From an uncultured Collinsella sp. (lineage in GTDB: Bacteria > Actinomycetota > Coriobacteriia > Coriobacteriales > Coriobacteriaceae): a stretch of DNA of 24,147 nucleotides. Position numbers and translations under genes: made by a program. The stretch is from positions 1-24,147 of the forward strand of contig CABUCA010000030.1 of assembly GCA_902489965.1 (NCBI GenBank). The letters run 5' to 3'. How positions within the stretch are numbered: position 1 is the stretch's first letter; the number at the start of each line of letters is the position of its first letter. Of this stretch, positions 6,806 to 14,889 are shown piece by piece. A model generated the notes under the pieces. It was not told the origin of the DNA and ran no database searches. It saw nothing but the letters and a program-made list of their open reading frames with translations.

Positions 6806-7330
6806 ATGTCGGACGATCTTCATCAAACCGCGTCGGGCAAGCGCCGCGACGTTATTAGCTGGGATGAGTTCTTTATGAGCGTGGCCATCGCCGCGCAGCG
6901 CCGCAGTAAGGACCCCAACACGCAGGTGGGCGCGTGCATCGCCAGCACCAACCACCGCATCCTTTCGGTGGGCTACAACGGTACGCCCTCGGCGCTCAAC
7001 GACGACTTTTTCCCGTGGGGCACGAGCGATGACCCGCTGCAGGACAAGCATAACTACGTAGTCCATGCCGAGGCCAACGCCGTGCTCAACTATCGCGGCT
7101 CGCTCAAAGACCTTGAGGGTTCCACGGTCTACGTCACGCTGTTCCCGTGCCACGACTGCGCCAAGATCCTGGCACAGGTGGGTGTGGGCGAGGTCGTCTA
7201 CCTGGACAATAAGTATGCCGACACCGATGACGGCCGTATCAGCCGCCGCATTCTCGACTCCTGCGGCATCAGCTACCGCCAGGTCATCGTCGATGTCCAG
7301 ATTGGTACCGGGGGACAAGCTCAGCAGTAA
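6806..7330 (+). CDS. dCMP deaminase family protein
   Basis: A 174-residue zinc-dependent deaminase that should convert dCMP to dUMP, the precursor for thymidylate. The zinc site is complete: HAEANAV (His88, proton-shuttle Glu90) and PCHDCAK (Cys115, Cys118). The N-terminal WDEFFMSVAIAAQRRSKDP and the VGACI strand are typical of the dCMP deaminase/ComEB group. The ATG at 6806 follows CGGAGGTG at 7 bases; an upstream in-frame ATG at 6725 would add 27 residues covering the promoter and is rejected. The deoxycytidylate activity is inferred from the family. A riboflavin-type deaminase is less likely because no reductase domain follows. Confidence 0.92.
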   Translation: MSDDLHQTASGKRRDVISWDEFFMSVAIAAQRRSKDPNTQVGACIASTNHRILSVGYNGTPSALNDDFFPWGTSDDPLQDKHNYVVHAEANAVLNYRGSLKDLEGSTVYVTLFPCHDCAKILAQVGVGEVVYLDNKYADTDDGRISRRILDSCGISYRQVIVDVQIGTGGQAQQ

Positions 7331-7332
7331 TA

Positions 7333-7361
7333 TGCGTTGTCGCTATCTGGCGACGAACGCA
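7333..7361. terminator. Hairpin after the dCMP deaminase gene
   Basis: TGCGTTGTCGC (7333-7343) pairs with GCGACGAACGCA (7350-7361) with one bulged G around a six-base loop. It begins two bases after the stop. There is no T run, so termination strength is uncertain. Confidence 0.45.
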
Positions 7362-7463
7362 GCTCAAAGAGCCCCGTCCCAAATTGACTACTCGTGAAAG
7401 TCACGTCTGCGCGCATGGACGGCTCGTGAGCGGGTACATGGCTGTAGTAACATAGCTTCTGTC

Positions 7464-7479
7464 CGCGGGCGTGCCCGCG
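7464..7479. repeat. GC hairpin in the leader of the NifU-like gene
   Basis: CGCGGGC (7464-7470) and GCCCGCG (7473-7479) form a perfect 7-bp stem followed by TTATTG, 22 bases before the GTG start. It may end transcripts coming from upstream or lie in the 5' leader. Confidence 0.45.
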
Positions 7480-7501
7480 TTATTGTGAGAAAGGAGCCCC
7501 T

Positions 7502-7780
7502 GTGGCTGTTAACGAAGAGCTGCTTAAGAAGGTTCTTGAAGAGATTCGCCCCAACCTGCAGGCCGACGGCGGCGATATGGAGTATGTGGGCGTCGACGAC
7601 GAGGGCGTCGTTAAGCTGGAACTGCAGGGCGCTTGCGCCGGCTGTCCCATGAGCTCGCTGACCCTTTCCATGGGTATCGAGCGCATCCTGAAGGAGCACG
7701 TGCCCGGCGTTACCCGCGTCGAGCAGGTCAATGCTTCCGGCGAGGCCGAGGACCTGTACGACGAGTACGCGCCGTTCTAA
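7502..7780 (+). CDS. NifU-like (Nfu-type) Fe-S scaffold protein
   Basis: A 92-residue stand-alone NifU C-terminal domain. Such proteins hold a [4Fe-4S] cluster between two subunits and pass it to apo-enzymes. The cluster-binding CxxC is present in GACAGCPMSS (Cys45, Cys48), following the usual RPNLQADGGD segment (16-25). It starts at GTG 7502 with AGAAAGGAG six bases upstream. The protein consists of the domain alone, without the N-terminal IscU-like part of NifU or the A-type part of NfuA. No suf or isc genes are adjacent. It probably serves oxygen-sensitive Fe-S enzymes of an anaerobe (inference). Confidence 0.93.
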   Translation: MAVNEELLKKVLEEIRPNLQADGGDMEYVGVDDEGVVKLELQGACAGCPMSSLTLSMGIERILKEHVPGVTRVEQVNASGEAEDLYDEYAPF

Positions 7781-7825
7781 GATGCGAAAGCTGCGGACGG
7801 TACGCTCCGCATAGACGTTACGTCC

Positions 7826-7866
7826 AAATATGCGGCTGCGAGCGCAAGGCCCGCGGCCGCATTTGT
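7826..7866 (+). terminator. Probable terminator of the NifU-like gene
   Basis: ATGCGGC (7830-7836) pairs with GCCGCAT (7856-7862), and flanking AAAT and TTTGT extend it into a terminator-like form. A second small hairpin, TGCGGA/TCCGCA, precedes it at 7792-7811. Confidence 0.45.
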
Positions 7867-7889
7867 ATGTAGGGAGCAGGGGGATCGAT

Positions 7890-8711
7890 ATGCTCAACGA
7901 CCTCTACCATATGCTTGACCCCGTTGCGATCTCGGCGGGCCCCATCACGATCTACTGGTACGGTCTGGCCTATGTGGTCGGCGCCCTGCTCACGGCGGTC
8001 GTTATGTACCGCACGCAGCGTCGTTGGGGCTTCGACATCACGATCGATGACCTGACGAGCGTCGTGGTCGGTGCGGTCTTTGGCCTTATTATCGGCGCGC
8101 GCCTGTTTTACGTCGTCTTTTACGGTGATGGCTACTATTTGGCCCACCCGCTCGAGATCTTTGCCACCAACGAGGGAGGCATGAGCTTCCACGGTGGCCT
8201 GGTGGGCGGCATCTTGGGCGGCATCATCGTGTGCCGCATGTACAAGCTTGATGCATGGACCGTCGCCGACCTTGCCGTGATCGGCGCCCCGCTGGCCCTG
8301 TGCCTGGGCCGTTGCGCCAACTTCGTGAACGGTGAGCTGTGGGGTAAGCCGACCGATCTGCCCTGGGGTGTGGTCTTTGGCGGCACCGCGGGCGATATGC
8401 CGCGTCATCCTTCCCAGCTCTATGAGGCATTCCTAGAGGGCATCGTGCTCTTCTGTTTTTTGCAGGTGCTCAGCCGCAAAAAGCCACTACTGCCCCAGGG
8501 TACGTTTATGGGCGTGTTCGTGATGGGGTACGGCATCGTCCGCTTTCTCGTTGAGTTCGTGCGCGTGCCCGATGCCCAGCTGGGCTATCTGCTGGGCGGC
8601 GTCATCACCATGGGTCAGCTGCTGAGTTTGCCGCTCGTGATCGCCGGTCTGGCGCTCATCATCTTCGCCCGACACCGCAATCGCCCCCAGCGCATCTACC
8701 TCGACGCCTAA
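7890..8711 (+). CDS. lgt: Prolipoprotein diacylglyceryl transferase
   Basis: A 273-residue polytopic membrane enzyme that moves diacylglyceryl from phosphatidylglycerol to the lipobox cysteine of prolipoproteins. Conserved features: SFHGG with the essential His101, the signature GRCANFVNGELWG (140-152) with Arg141, Asn144 and Glu149, and HPSQLYEA. The canonical signature is GRxGNFxNGE; here the third-position pair reads CA, a mild variant. About seven hydrophobic segments are visible. The ATG at 7890 follows a GGGAGCAGGGGGA site, and the protein then begins at the usual place. The in-frame ATG at 7830 sits in a terminator-like stem and is rejected. The gene closes with the hairpin at 8716-8752. 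Confidence 0.96.
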   Translation: MLNDLYHMLDPVAISAGPITIYWYGLAYVVGALLTAVVMYRTQRRWGFDITIDDLTSVVVGAVFGLIIGARLFYVVFYGDGYYLAHPLEIFATNEGGMSFHGGLVGGILGGIIVCRMYKLDAWTVADLAVIGAPLALCLGRCANFVNGELWGKPTDLPWGVVFGGTAGDMPRHPSQLYEAFLEGIVLFCFLQVLSRKKPLLPQGTFMGVFVMGYGIVRFLVEFVRVPDAQLGYLLGGVITMGQLLSLPLVIAGLALIIFARHRNRPQRIYLDA

Positions 8712-8715
8712 CCAG

Positions 8716-8752
8716 GACCACCACAAAGGGGACAGGCACCTTTGTGGTGGTC
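8716..8752 (+). repeat. Post-stop hairpin, GGGGACAGG-loop family (copy 2)
   Basis: A perfect 14-bp stem (8716-8729 with 8739-8752) encloses GGACAGGCA; the top reads AAAGGGGACAGGCACCTTT. It starts four bases after the lgt stop. TCTTG follows, so it is a weak terminator at best. REP-like hairpins of this kind are known to be dispersed by REP-associated tyrosine transposases; that link is inference here. Confidence 0.7.
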
Positions 8753-8791
8753 TTGCCGAGTTTGACCGGTTTCTAGAAAGGCTTTCGGACT

Positions 8792-10975
8792 GTGAAGGAT
8801 TCCGACCTCTCCACAACGGCTGCGCGCGACGCTGCCCGCATCGTCTGGTTTAAGCGCTACCCCGCCAAGCAGACGCTCATCGCATTTTTGCTCGCGCTGT
8901 TGGCGACCACGGCGTTTTCCATCGATCCCGCCCCGGTGTCGAGCAACGCAGTCTTGGCAATTGACCCTAAAGCCTCGGGCATGCTGTACGTGTGCTACGA
9001 GGTGCTCCTCTCGTTTGCCGGCCATACCGACGCGGTCATGCTGCTTGCGCTTGCCTGCCTGCTCACGCTGCCGTTTCGCTACGTATTCTTTGGCCGCGGC
9101 GACGCTTGGCGTCCCTCGGTGATCCTTCCGTCGCTGTTCTTTGCCGTCTGCATGGTGTTTGGCCGCAGCTACGACCTCACCGATTCGGCCGAGATCGTGC
9201 TCGGCGACAAGGCCCGCATCATCTGCGCCTGGATAGGCGGCGCGGGCTGGATGCTCTTGGCGGTCGTTGCCTTCTACCTCGCCTTTGAGTGTCTAGATTG
9301 GCTGAGCTCTCGGCGCATTCCGTTTTCCGAAGCGCACTTTGGCCGCGTATGGCGTGTGGCTCACGCCGTGCTCTCGGTCCATCCCTTTGCCGGGCCCTTC
9401 CTGGTGCTTATGGTCGCCTGGGCGCCCACGCTCATCGCTTCGCTGCCCGGCCTTTTTATGGGGGATACGGGTGCGCAGATTCGCCAGTGGTTCAACTACC
9501 CCAACGGCACGAGTGACTACCTGCGTTTGCTCAATCCCAATGTGTTGCTCAACGGACATCACCCCGTGGTGCACACGGCTATCATCGGTTCGTGCGTCCA
9601 GCTGGGGCTTTCACTGTTCAACAGCGCCAACGCAGGTCTTGTCATCTACACCTGCGCTCAGTTCGTCATTACGGCCGCTTGCATGGCCTATTCCATCTCG
9701 TCGCTGCGCAAGCTGGGCGTGAGCCTGCCGGTCCGCGGCGTGATCTTGCTGTTCTTTGTGTTTATGCCCATGTTCTCCAATTACGCGGCCCTGCTTACCA
9801 AAGATGTGCTGTTTGCCGACGCGTTTTTAGTGCTGTTGGTGCAGACCGTGAAGCTCGTGGCCTGCGGCCTGCCCCGTCGCGATGCCAATGCCGAGCGTGC
9901 GGGCGAACAGAGGCCCGTGCTCTTTGCGCGCCATGATTGGCTGCTGCTCGCTCTGGGCGCCATGGGTTCCACGTTTCTGCGCAACGGCGGCCTGGTGTTT
10001 CCCCTGGCGGCATGCGTAATCGCGGCGGCGTTTTGCGCATGGGACGCGCATGTGGCTCATCGTGCAGCCAAGCAGGCCGGTGCTGCGCCTTCGGGCGCCA
10101 TCCCGCGTTTCCGCTGGGTGGGAGTTCTTGCGGTGCTTGCACTCTGCCTTGCCTCCAATATGTACTTCACCAAGGTCTTTATGCCGGCGCATGACATCAC
10201 GCCTGGTTCCAAGCGCGAAATCCTCTCGATTCCGTTCCAGCAGACGGCTCGTTTCGTCCAAAAGCACGATGGCCTCAACTCGGGCGTCAACCCCACGGTT
10301 AAGGAGGACGGCACCATCGTGGAGGCTCCTTGCGACGGCTTGGTGACCGACGAAGAGCGTGCCGTGATCGACCGTGTGCTCAAGTACGAGAATCTGGGCC
10401 GTCGTTACAACCCGGATAAGTCGGACGCCGTCAAAAATTGCTTTAACGAGTACGCCTCGCAGGAGGACATCAAGGCCTATTTTGAGGTGTGGGCCCAGAT
10501 GTTCAAAAAGGATCCCGAGTGCTATATCTCGGCACTCATCAATAACTACTACGGCTACTTTTATCCGAGTGCCCGCGATGCGTGGGTCTACAGCACGGCG
10601 CGCAGTGCCGAGATCATGGCGAAGCCCGATAATCTCAAGTACTTCGACTTCCATCCGGTCGATAGCAAGGTTGTGCGCTGGTGCGACCACCTGATCAACC
10701 TGTATCGCGTGGCGGTGCAGCGCATCCCGTTTATCTCGCTCGCCATGAGCTCGGCCACCTATGTGTGGATCATGATCGCCGTGGTGGCCTATCTGCTACG
10801 TCGTCATTCGTGGCGCGGGCTGGCCATTTGGGTGCCGCTTTTGGGCGTGCTCGCCGTGTGCCTGATCGGTCCCTGCAACGGCTCGACCTACATGCGCTAC
10901 CTGTATCCGGTCATCGCCTGCATGCCCTTTGCCATCGGCGCCACCATCACCCGCAGCGACCTCCTCTGGTCCTAA
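8792..10975 (+). CDS. Large polytopic membrane protein (DUF6020-like, putative GT-C)
   Basis: A 727-residue membrane protein starting at GTG 8792 with GAAAGG about 10 bases upstream. About 11-13 hydrophobic segments are visible, grouped in residues 28-220, 260-350 and 380-470, plus two at the C-terminus. A soluble region of about 150 residues (roughly 475-625) precedes the last ones. A conserved-looking block GLFMGDTGAQIRQWFN (220-234), then LLNPNVLLNGHHPVVHT, resembles DUF6020-type proteins, which are thought to be GT-C-fold glycosyltransferases using lipid-linked sugars. The acidic GD pair and HHP are candidate active-site residues. A role in cell-surface glycan assembly is inference. No other glycan gene is adjacent; lgt lies upstream and a YebC-family gene downstream. 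Confidence 0.75.
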   Translation: MKDSDLSTTAARDAARIVWFKRYPAKQTLIAFLLALLATTAFSIDPAPVSSNAVLAIDPKASGMLYVCYEVLLSFAGHTDAVMLLALACLLTLPFRYVFFGRGDAWRPSVILPSLFFAVCMVFGRSYDLTDSAEIVLGDKARIICAWIGGAGWMLLAVVAFYLAFECLDWLSSRRIPFSEAHFGRVWRVAHAVLSVHPFAGPFLVLMVAWAPTLIASLPGLFMGDTGAQIRQWFNYPNGTSDYLRLLNPNVLLNGHHPVVHTAIIGSCVQLGLSLFNSANAGLVIYTCAQFVITAACMAYSISSLRKLGVSLPVRGVILLFFVFMPMFSNYAALLTKDVLFADAFLVLLVQTVKLVACGLPRRDANAERAGEQRPVLFARHDWLLLALGAMGSTFLRNGGLVFPLAACVIAAAFCAWDAHVAHRAAKQAGAAPSGAIPRFRWVGVLAVLALCLASNMYFTKVFMPAHDITPGSKREILSIPFQQTARFVQKHDGLNSGVNPTVKEDGTIVEAPCDGLVTDEERAVIDRVLKYENLGRRYNPDKSDAVKNCFNEYASQEDIKAYFEVWAQMFKKDPECYISALINNYYGYFYPSARDAWVYSTARSAEIMAKPDNLKYFDFHPVDSKVVRWCDHLINLYRVAVQRIPFISLAMSSATYVWIMIAVVAYLLRRHSWRGLAIWVPLLGVLAVCLIGPCNGSTYMRYLYPVIACMPFAIGATITRSDLLWS

Positions 10976-10976
10976 T

Positions 10977-11009
10977 TTGGTGCAAAGGGGGCAGGTTACT
11001 TTGCACCAA
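10977..11009 (+). repeat. Post-stop hairpin, GGGGGCAGG-loop family (copy 3)
   Basis: TTGGTGCAAAG (10977-10987) and CTTTGCACCAA (10999-11009) pair perfectly around GGGGCAGGTTA. It begins one base after the stop codon at 10973-10975. No T run follows. Confidence 0.7.
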
Positions 11010-11043
11010 GGGGCTGCATCATCACGTCGCCTTCATTTTGGGG

Positions 11044-11091
11044 TTTATCTCGCAGGCCAGTAGGTATATCATAACGACGTTTGTTTATATT
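11044..11091 (+). promoter_or_regulatory. Possible promoter(s) of the yebC gene
   Basis: TATCAT (11067-11072) lies 17 bases after TTTATC (11044-11049), and a second -10-like TATATT lies at 11086-11091 without a clear -35 box. Either would give a leader of 40-70 bases. Confidence 0.3.
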
Positions 11092-11140
11092 GCCCGAGCA
11101 TCTGCGCTGGGCTTTAGGTCGAAACCGATAGGAGACACGT

Positions 11141-11947
11141 ATGTCCGGACACTCTAAGTGGGCCACAACCAAGCATCGTAAGGGCGCGCAGGACGCCAAG
11201 CGTTCCGCCCTCTTCTCCAAGCTGAGCCGCAACATCACCGTTGCTGCCCGTCTCGGCGGCGACCCGCTGCCCGAGAACAACGCCAGCCTCGCCGCTGCCG
11301 TTGCCAAGGCCAAGGCTCAGTCCATGCCCAAGGACAAGATCAAGTCCGCTATCGACAAGGCCTTCGGTTCGGGTGCCGACGCCGCTGTCTACGAGAACAT
11401 CGTGTACGAGGGCTATGGTCCCGCCGGTGTCGCCGTCTACGTCGACTGCCTGACCGATAACCGCAACCGCACTGCCGCCGATGTCCGTTCCGCCTTCTCC
11501 CACGCTGGTGGCAACCTGGGCACCTCTGGCTCCGTCGCCTTCCAGTTTGAGCGCAAGGGCCAGATCGTTGTTGCCAAGGAGGTCCTGGACGAGAACGCCA
11601 AGAAGGAGACCATGATCGCCAACGGTGCTGCCGGTGACGAGGATGAGTTTATGATGGCGATCGCCGAGGCCGGTGGCGAGGACTACGAGGACGCCGGCGA
11701 GGAGTGGATCGTCTGGACCGCTGCCAACGACGTCATGGCTGTCTCCAAGGCACTCGAGGAGCAGGGCATCCAGGTCAAGGGCTCCGAGACCACCATGGTC
11801 CCGACTACCCCGACGGAGGTCTCCGGTACCGACGCCAAGAAGGTTCAGCGCCTCATCGACCGTCTCGAGGAGCTCGACGACGTCCAGGACGTCTACAGCA
11901 CCATGGACATGACCGACGAGGTCATCGCTGCCCTCGAGGAGGAGTAG
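11141..11947 (+). CDS. yebC: YebC/PmpR family regulator or translation factor
   Basis: A 268-residue cytoplasmic protein of the YebC/TACO1 family. It begins with the hallmark MSGHSKWATTKHRKGAQDAKR, followed by FSKLSRNI and a PENNASLAAAVAKAKAQSMPKD segment. Family members have been described as transcription regulators and, more recently, as factors that help ribosomes through proline-rich stretches; which applies here is open. It is somewhat longer than the usual 240-250 residues because of acidic segments in the last third (for example GGEDYEDAGEEW). AGGAG lies six bases before the ATG. It uses very biased C-ending codons, suggesting high expression. The window encodes a long Ala-Pro repeat protein (14982-16361), a plausible client type. 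Confidence 0.95.
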   Translation: MSGHSKWATTKHRKGAQDAKRSALFSKLSRNITVAARLGGDPLPENNASLAAAVAKAKAQSMPKDKIKSAIDKAFGSGADAAVYENIVYEGYGPAGVAVYVDCLTDNRNRTAADVRSAFSHAGGNLGTSGSVAFQFERKGQIVVAKEVLDENAKKETMIANGAAGDEDEFMMAIAEAGGEDYEDAGEEWIVWTAANDVMAVSKALEEQGIQVKGSETTMVPTTPTEVSGTDAKKVQRLIDRLEELDDVQDVYSTMDMTDEVIAALEEE

Positions 11948-12016
11948 CGCCTGCACGGGTTAAGCCGTGCATATCTGGGCATAATGAAACGAGCATGCAA
12001 GCCTCGTGGAATAGAT

Positions 12017-12060
12017 GAGCCGGATCCGCGTGCGTACAGCACCGGACCCGGCTCTTTTAT
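12017..12060 (+). terminator. Rho-independent terminator of yebC
   Basis: GAGCCGG-TCCG (12017-12028) pairs with CGGACCCGGCTC (12043-12054) with one mismatch, followed by TTTTAT. A smaller stem TGCACGG/CCGTGCA (11952-11971) lies just after the stop codon. A perfect TATAAT at 12058-12063 overlaps the T tail and could be the -10 box of the next operon, though its -35 region (12035-12040) is poor. Confidence 0.8.
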
Positions 12061-12112
12061 AATGATGCGAATCGTTTTGCATTCTGTGGACCGAAACCTG
12101 AAGGGAGCGCGC

Positions 12113-12658
12113 GTGCGCGTACTCAAACGAGCCCTAGCGATCGTGTATCTTGCCGCCGCCATCGTGGCGCTGGGCACGCTTGTCTGCCAGTTCTGGGGAC
12201 CGTATACGTATCGCTTTATGCTGCTGTTGCGTGACACCATGCCTCGCGTCGTCGTTACGGTGTGTGCCGCCATCGTGGCACTTGGCGTGCTCATCGGTTT
12301 TTTCCGCCTGATGTTCGCGCGTCGCGAGCCGTCCTGCGTGCATCCGGCGGGGGAGCGCAATATCGAGGTTACGCTCGCAGCGCTTTCCTCGTGCGCCCGT
12401 GCCGCGGCGGAGTGCGATGATCGCGTGATGGTTGAGCATATCGAGGCGCGCGTTCAAGGCTCCGACGAGTCGCGCGTTCGTTTTAAGGTCGAGGCCATCG
12501 CGCTGGATGATAAAGACGTCGCCTCTCTTGCCACCGCGATGCAGCAGCGCATCGAGAAGGCCTGCGACACCATGCTCGGCACGCCGGGCACGACCGCGCG
12601 CGTCCGTTTTTTGCCGTCCAAGACTACCGTCCAGACCGTGGAGGTTTCCGGTGAGTGA
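12113..12658 (+). CDS. amaP: Alkaline-shock membrane anchor protein AmaP
   Basis: A 181-residue protein with two N-terminal membrane segments (about 8-28 and 46-68) and a C-terminal cytoplasmic domain of Asp23-like character (IEVTLAALSSCARAAA onward). In Firmicutes AmaP anchors Asp23 to the membrane. The start is GTG 12113, supported by AAGGGAG six bases upstream; the ORF runs in frame to 11984, but that part crosses the terminator at 12017-12060. It overlaps the next gene by eight bases and is followed by DUF2273 and Asp23 genes, the classic arrangement. Identification rests on topology and context more than on strong motifs. Confidence 0.85.
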   Translation: MRVLKRALAIVYLAAAIVALGTLVCQFWGPYTYRFMLLLRDTMPRVVVTVCAAIVALGVLIGFFRLMFARREPSCVHPAGERNIEVTLAALSSCARAAAECDDRVMVEHIEARVQGSDESRVRFKVEAIALDDKDVASLATAMQQRIEKACDTMLGTPGTTARVRFLPSKTTVQTVEVSGE

Positions 12659-13028
12659 TACCAACCAAGACAAGACCGCCCGCACGCCGCGCCTGACGAT
12701 CGACCAGAACGCTACGCCGGCAGGCGAGTCCGCCGACACCAAGCCCGAGGCCGGCGAGCAGCACGACAGCGCCGCCAACGACTTTGACGAGGCCATGGGG
12801 CTCATCAAAGGTACGGGTGCTGCTATCTGGAGCTACGCCGTGCGCCACCCCAATACTACGCTCGGCGCCTTGGCAGGCTTTATCCTCGCCGTGCTGGTAC
12901 TTACGTTGGGCCTGTGGGACACGCTCGTCATCGCATTCTTTGTGCTGATCGGTGCCGTGATCGGCCAGATTCGCGATGGCGAGAACGGTATCGTCAACTT
13001 CTTCGGCCGTCTGTTTAGCGGCCGCTAA
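12651..13028 (+). CDS. DUF2273 small membrane protein
   Basis: A 125-residue protein starting at GTG 12651, inside the end of amaP (8-base overlap), with GGAGG eight bases upstream in the amaP coding sequence. About 65 polar residues come first, longer than in typical DUF2273 proteins (about 60-80 residues in total). Two closely spaced membrane segments follow (TTLGALAGFILAVLVLTLGL and VIAFFVLIGAVIGQI) and the family-like end IRDGENGIVNFFGRLF. DUF2273 proteins accompany AmaP and Asp23 and are presumed to work in the same membrane assembly. Confidence 0.88.
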   Translation: MSDTNQDKTARTPRLTIDQNATPAGESADTKPEAGEQHDSAANDFDEAMGLIKGTGAAIWSYAVRHPNTTLGALAGFILAVLVLTLGLWDTLVIAFFVLIGAVIGQIRDGENGIVNFFGRLFSGR

Positions 13029-13072
13029 TGTGTATTCGACTGTCGCATCTGCGGCAGGCATAAGGAGGAACC

Positions 13073-13600
13073 ATGGCTTTTAACACGAAGGTCGATGTGG
13101 CCGATACCGAGCTCGAGGCGAATGAGGCCGTCGCCGCCGAGGCGGAGGACGTAACGCTCGAGGACGAGGCGCTCGTCGAGGCCGAGTCCGATACGGACGA
13201 GGACAACGAGGAGATGGACGAGGAGGCGGACGAGTCCGAGGACTCGCTGACCTATTCCAACGGCGTGATCGAGAAAATCGTCGCCATGGCCACCCGCGAG
13301 GTTCCGCACGTTCTGGGCATGAAGGGTAACCTTATGCACTTTGTGCAGGAACAGTTTGGTGCCGAGAACCTGACCAAGGGCGTGACGGTCGAAGTCACCG
13401 ATGACAACCGCGTGGTCGTCAACATCTCGGTTATCATCGAGTACGGCGCCTATGCGCCTGCGATCTTTGACGACGTTAAGGCACGCGTCACCGAGCGCCT
13501 GGCTGCGATGACCGGCCTTGAGGTGGCAGGCGTCAACCTGCGCATCGAGGATGTCATCACCCCCGAGGAGTACGAGCACCGCACCAGCCAGCACGAGTAA
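13073..13600 (+). CDS. Asp23/Gls24 family envelope stress protein
   Basis: A 175-residue protein with a TAAGGAGGAACC ribosome site. Residues 1-58 are extremely acidic (Glu/Asp/Ala rich, no hydrophobic core) and probably disordered. Residues 59-175 form the Asp23 domain: LTYSNGVIEKIVAMATREV, then VTVEVTDDNRVVVNISVIIEYG and a helical VKARVTERLAAMTGL. Asp23 proteins are abundant, form membrane-associated assemblies through AmaP and respond to envelope stress. The gene ends the amaP-DUF2273-asp23 operon, 44 bases after DUF2273, and is closed by the terminator at 13654-13693. Confidence 0.95.
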   Translation: MAFNTKVDVADTELEANEAVAAEAEDVTLEDEALVEAESDTDEDNEEMDEEADESEDSLTYSNGVIEKIVAMATREVPHVLGMKGNLMHFVQEQFGAENLTKGVTVEVTDDNRVVVNISVIIEYGAYAPAIFDDVKARVTERLAAMTGLEVAGVNLRIEDVITPEEYEHRTSQHE

Positions 13601-13653
13601 CCTACCAAAAAGGTACAGGTTTGTTTCGGCAGGTTTTATCTGCGTAAACGTCA

Positions 13654-13695
13654 AACGGCCGGTCGCGCATGCAAAAGCGCGGCCGGCCGTTTTCC
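13654..13695 (+). terminator. Terminator of the amaP-asp23 operon
   Basis: AACGGCCGGTCGCGC (13654-13668) pairs with GCGCGGCCGGCCGTT (13677-13691), one mismatch, loop ATGCAAAA, followed by TTCC with four T in all. Confidence 0.85.
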
Positions 13696-13807
13696 ATATA
13701 GCCTCGATCTAGGCATACCGCTCGTCTAACTAAGGGTTGCAATCTTCGCGTTCCGCGTTACCCTAATGGGCGCATTGTTTCCAAATTGTTAACGAGGGGT
13801 TGCCGTA

Positions 13808-14830
13808 ATGGCCGACGAACACGAGACCGAAAGCAAGGCATGGGCGATTGAAGCCGCTGCGGCAGAGGCGGCATCGCGTGCTGCCGAGGAGGTGCATCGT
13901 CCTCCCGTGGTGCCGATGGAACGCGTTGTCGGTCGCGAGGATATCGAACGTGGCGAGCGCGCCGGCCGCAAGCGCAGTCAGGAGCCAGGCTTTCCGCGCT
14001 TTTTTGCCGAGCTCAATCTGGGCCTGATCCTCACGGCCTTTGCCATCGTGGCTTTCAAAACGCCCAATCACTTTGCCTTCGGCGGCACCTCGGGCGTGTC
14101 GGTCATTCTTTCCACGCTGTTCCCGACCCTGCCCGTCGGCGTCTTTATGTGGATTATCAACGCGGTCCTGGTCATCCTGGGTTTTATTTTTTTGGAGCGC
14201 AAGGCAATCCTTTGGAGCGTCTTTGCTTCGTTTGCGCTTTCGGCCTACGTCTCGCTGTTTGAGCTCTTCATTCCGACCGATGTTTCGATGACGGGCGATA
14301 TGTGGCTCGACCTGTGTTTTGCCGTCATCTTGCCGGCGCTGGGCAGTGCCATTGTCTTTGACATTGGCGCCTCGACGGGCGGCACCGACATCCTTGCCAT
14401 GATTCTCAAGCGCCGCACGACGCTCGAGATCGGACGCGCCTTGCTGCTGGTCGATATCGGCATCGTGACCATCGCGGCTTTCCTGTATGGCCCGCGCGTC
14501 GGCCTGTACTGCGTGCTTGGTCTGTTTGCCAAGACGCTCGTGGTCGATAAGGCCATCGAGAGCATTCACCTTCGTAAGGTCTGCACGATTATTTGCGCCG
14601 AACCGCGCAAAGTCGAGGAGTTTATCGTCAAGCATCTCAACCGCACAGCAACAATCAGCCGTGGTTACGGCGCCTTCTCGGGCAAGTGCGTCACGGTGAT
14701 TATGAGCGTGCTGAGCCGTCGCGAGGCAGTGCAACTACGCCGCTATGCCCGCGAGATTGACCCCGACGCCTTCATCACCATCGTCGATAGCTCCGAGATC
14801 GTGGGCAAGGGCTTCCGCGGCACGAACTAG
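13808..14830 (+). CDS. YitT family membrane protein
   Basis: A 340-residue protein. About 65 polar, Ala/Glu/Arg-rich residues precede the membrane region, longer than usual for YitT proteins (about 280-290 residues). The YitT core has five or so hydrophobic segments and the typical phrases GGTSGVSVIL and STGGTDILAMIL. The C-terminal DUF2179 domain (about 257-337) reads RKVCTIICAEPRKVEEFI, then YGAFSGKCVTVIMSVLSRRE and DPDAFITIVDSSEIVGKGF, all typical. The function of YitT proteins is unknown. GAGGGG lies nine bases before the ATG. Confidence 0.93.
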   Translation: MADEHETESKAWAIEAAAAEAASRAAEEVHRPPVVPMERVVGREDIERGERAGRKRSQEPGFPRFFAELNLGLILTAFAIVAFKTPNHFAFGGTSGVSVILSTLFPTLPVGVFMWIINAVLVILGFIFLERKAILWSVFASFALSAYVSLFELFIPTDVSMTGDMWLDLCFAVILPALGSAIVFDIGASTGGTDILAMILKRRTTLEIGRALLLVDIGIVTIAAFLYGPRVGLYCVLGLFAKTLVVDKAIESIHLRKVCTIICAEPRKVEEFIVKHLNRTATISRGYGAFSGKCVTVIMSVLSRREAVQLRRYAREIDPDAFITIVDSSEIVGKGFRGTN

Positions 14831-14889
14831 CGCGGATGTACCCTTCGAATCATTGGAATAAAGCCACCTACGTTGCAAATCGGTCATCT

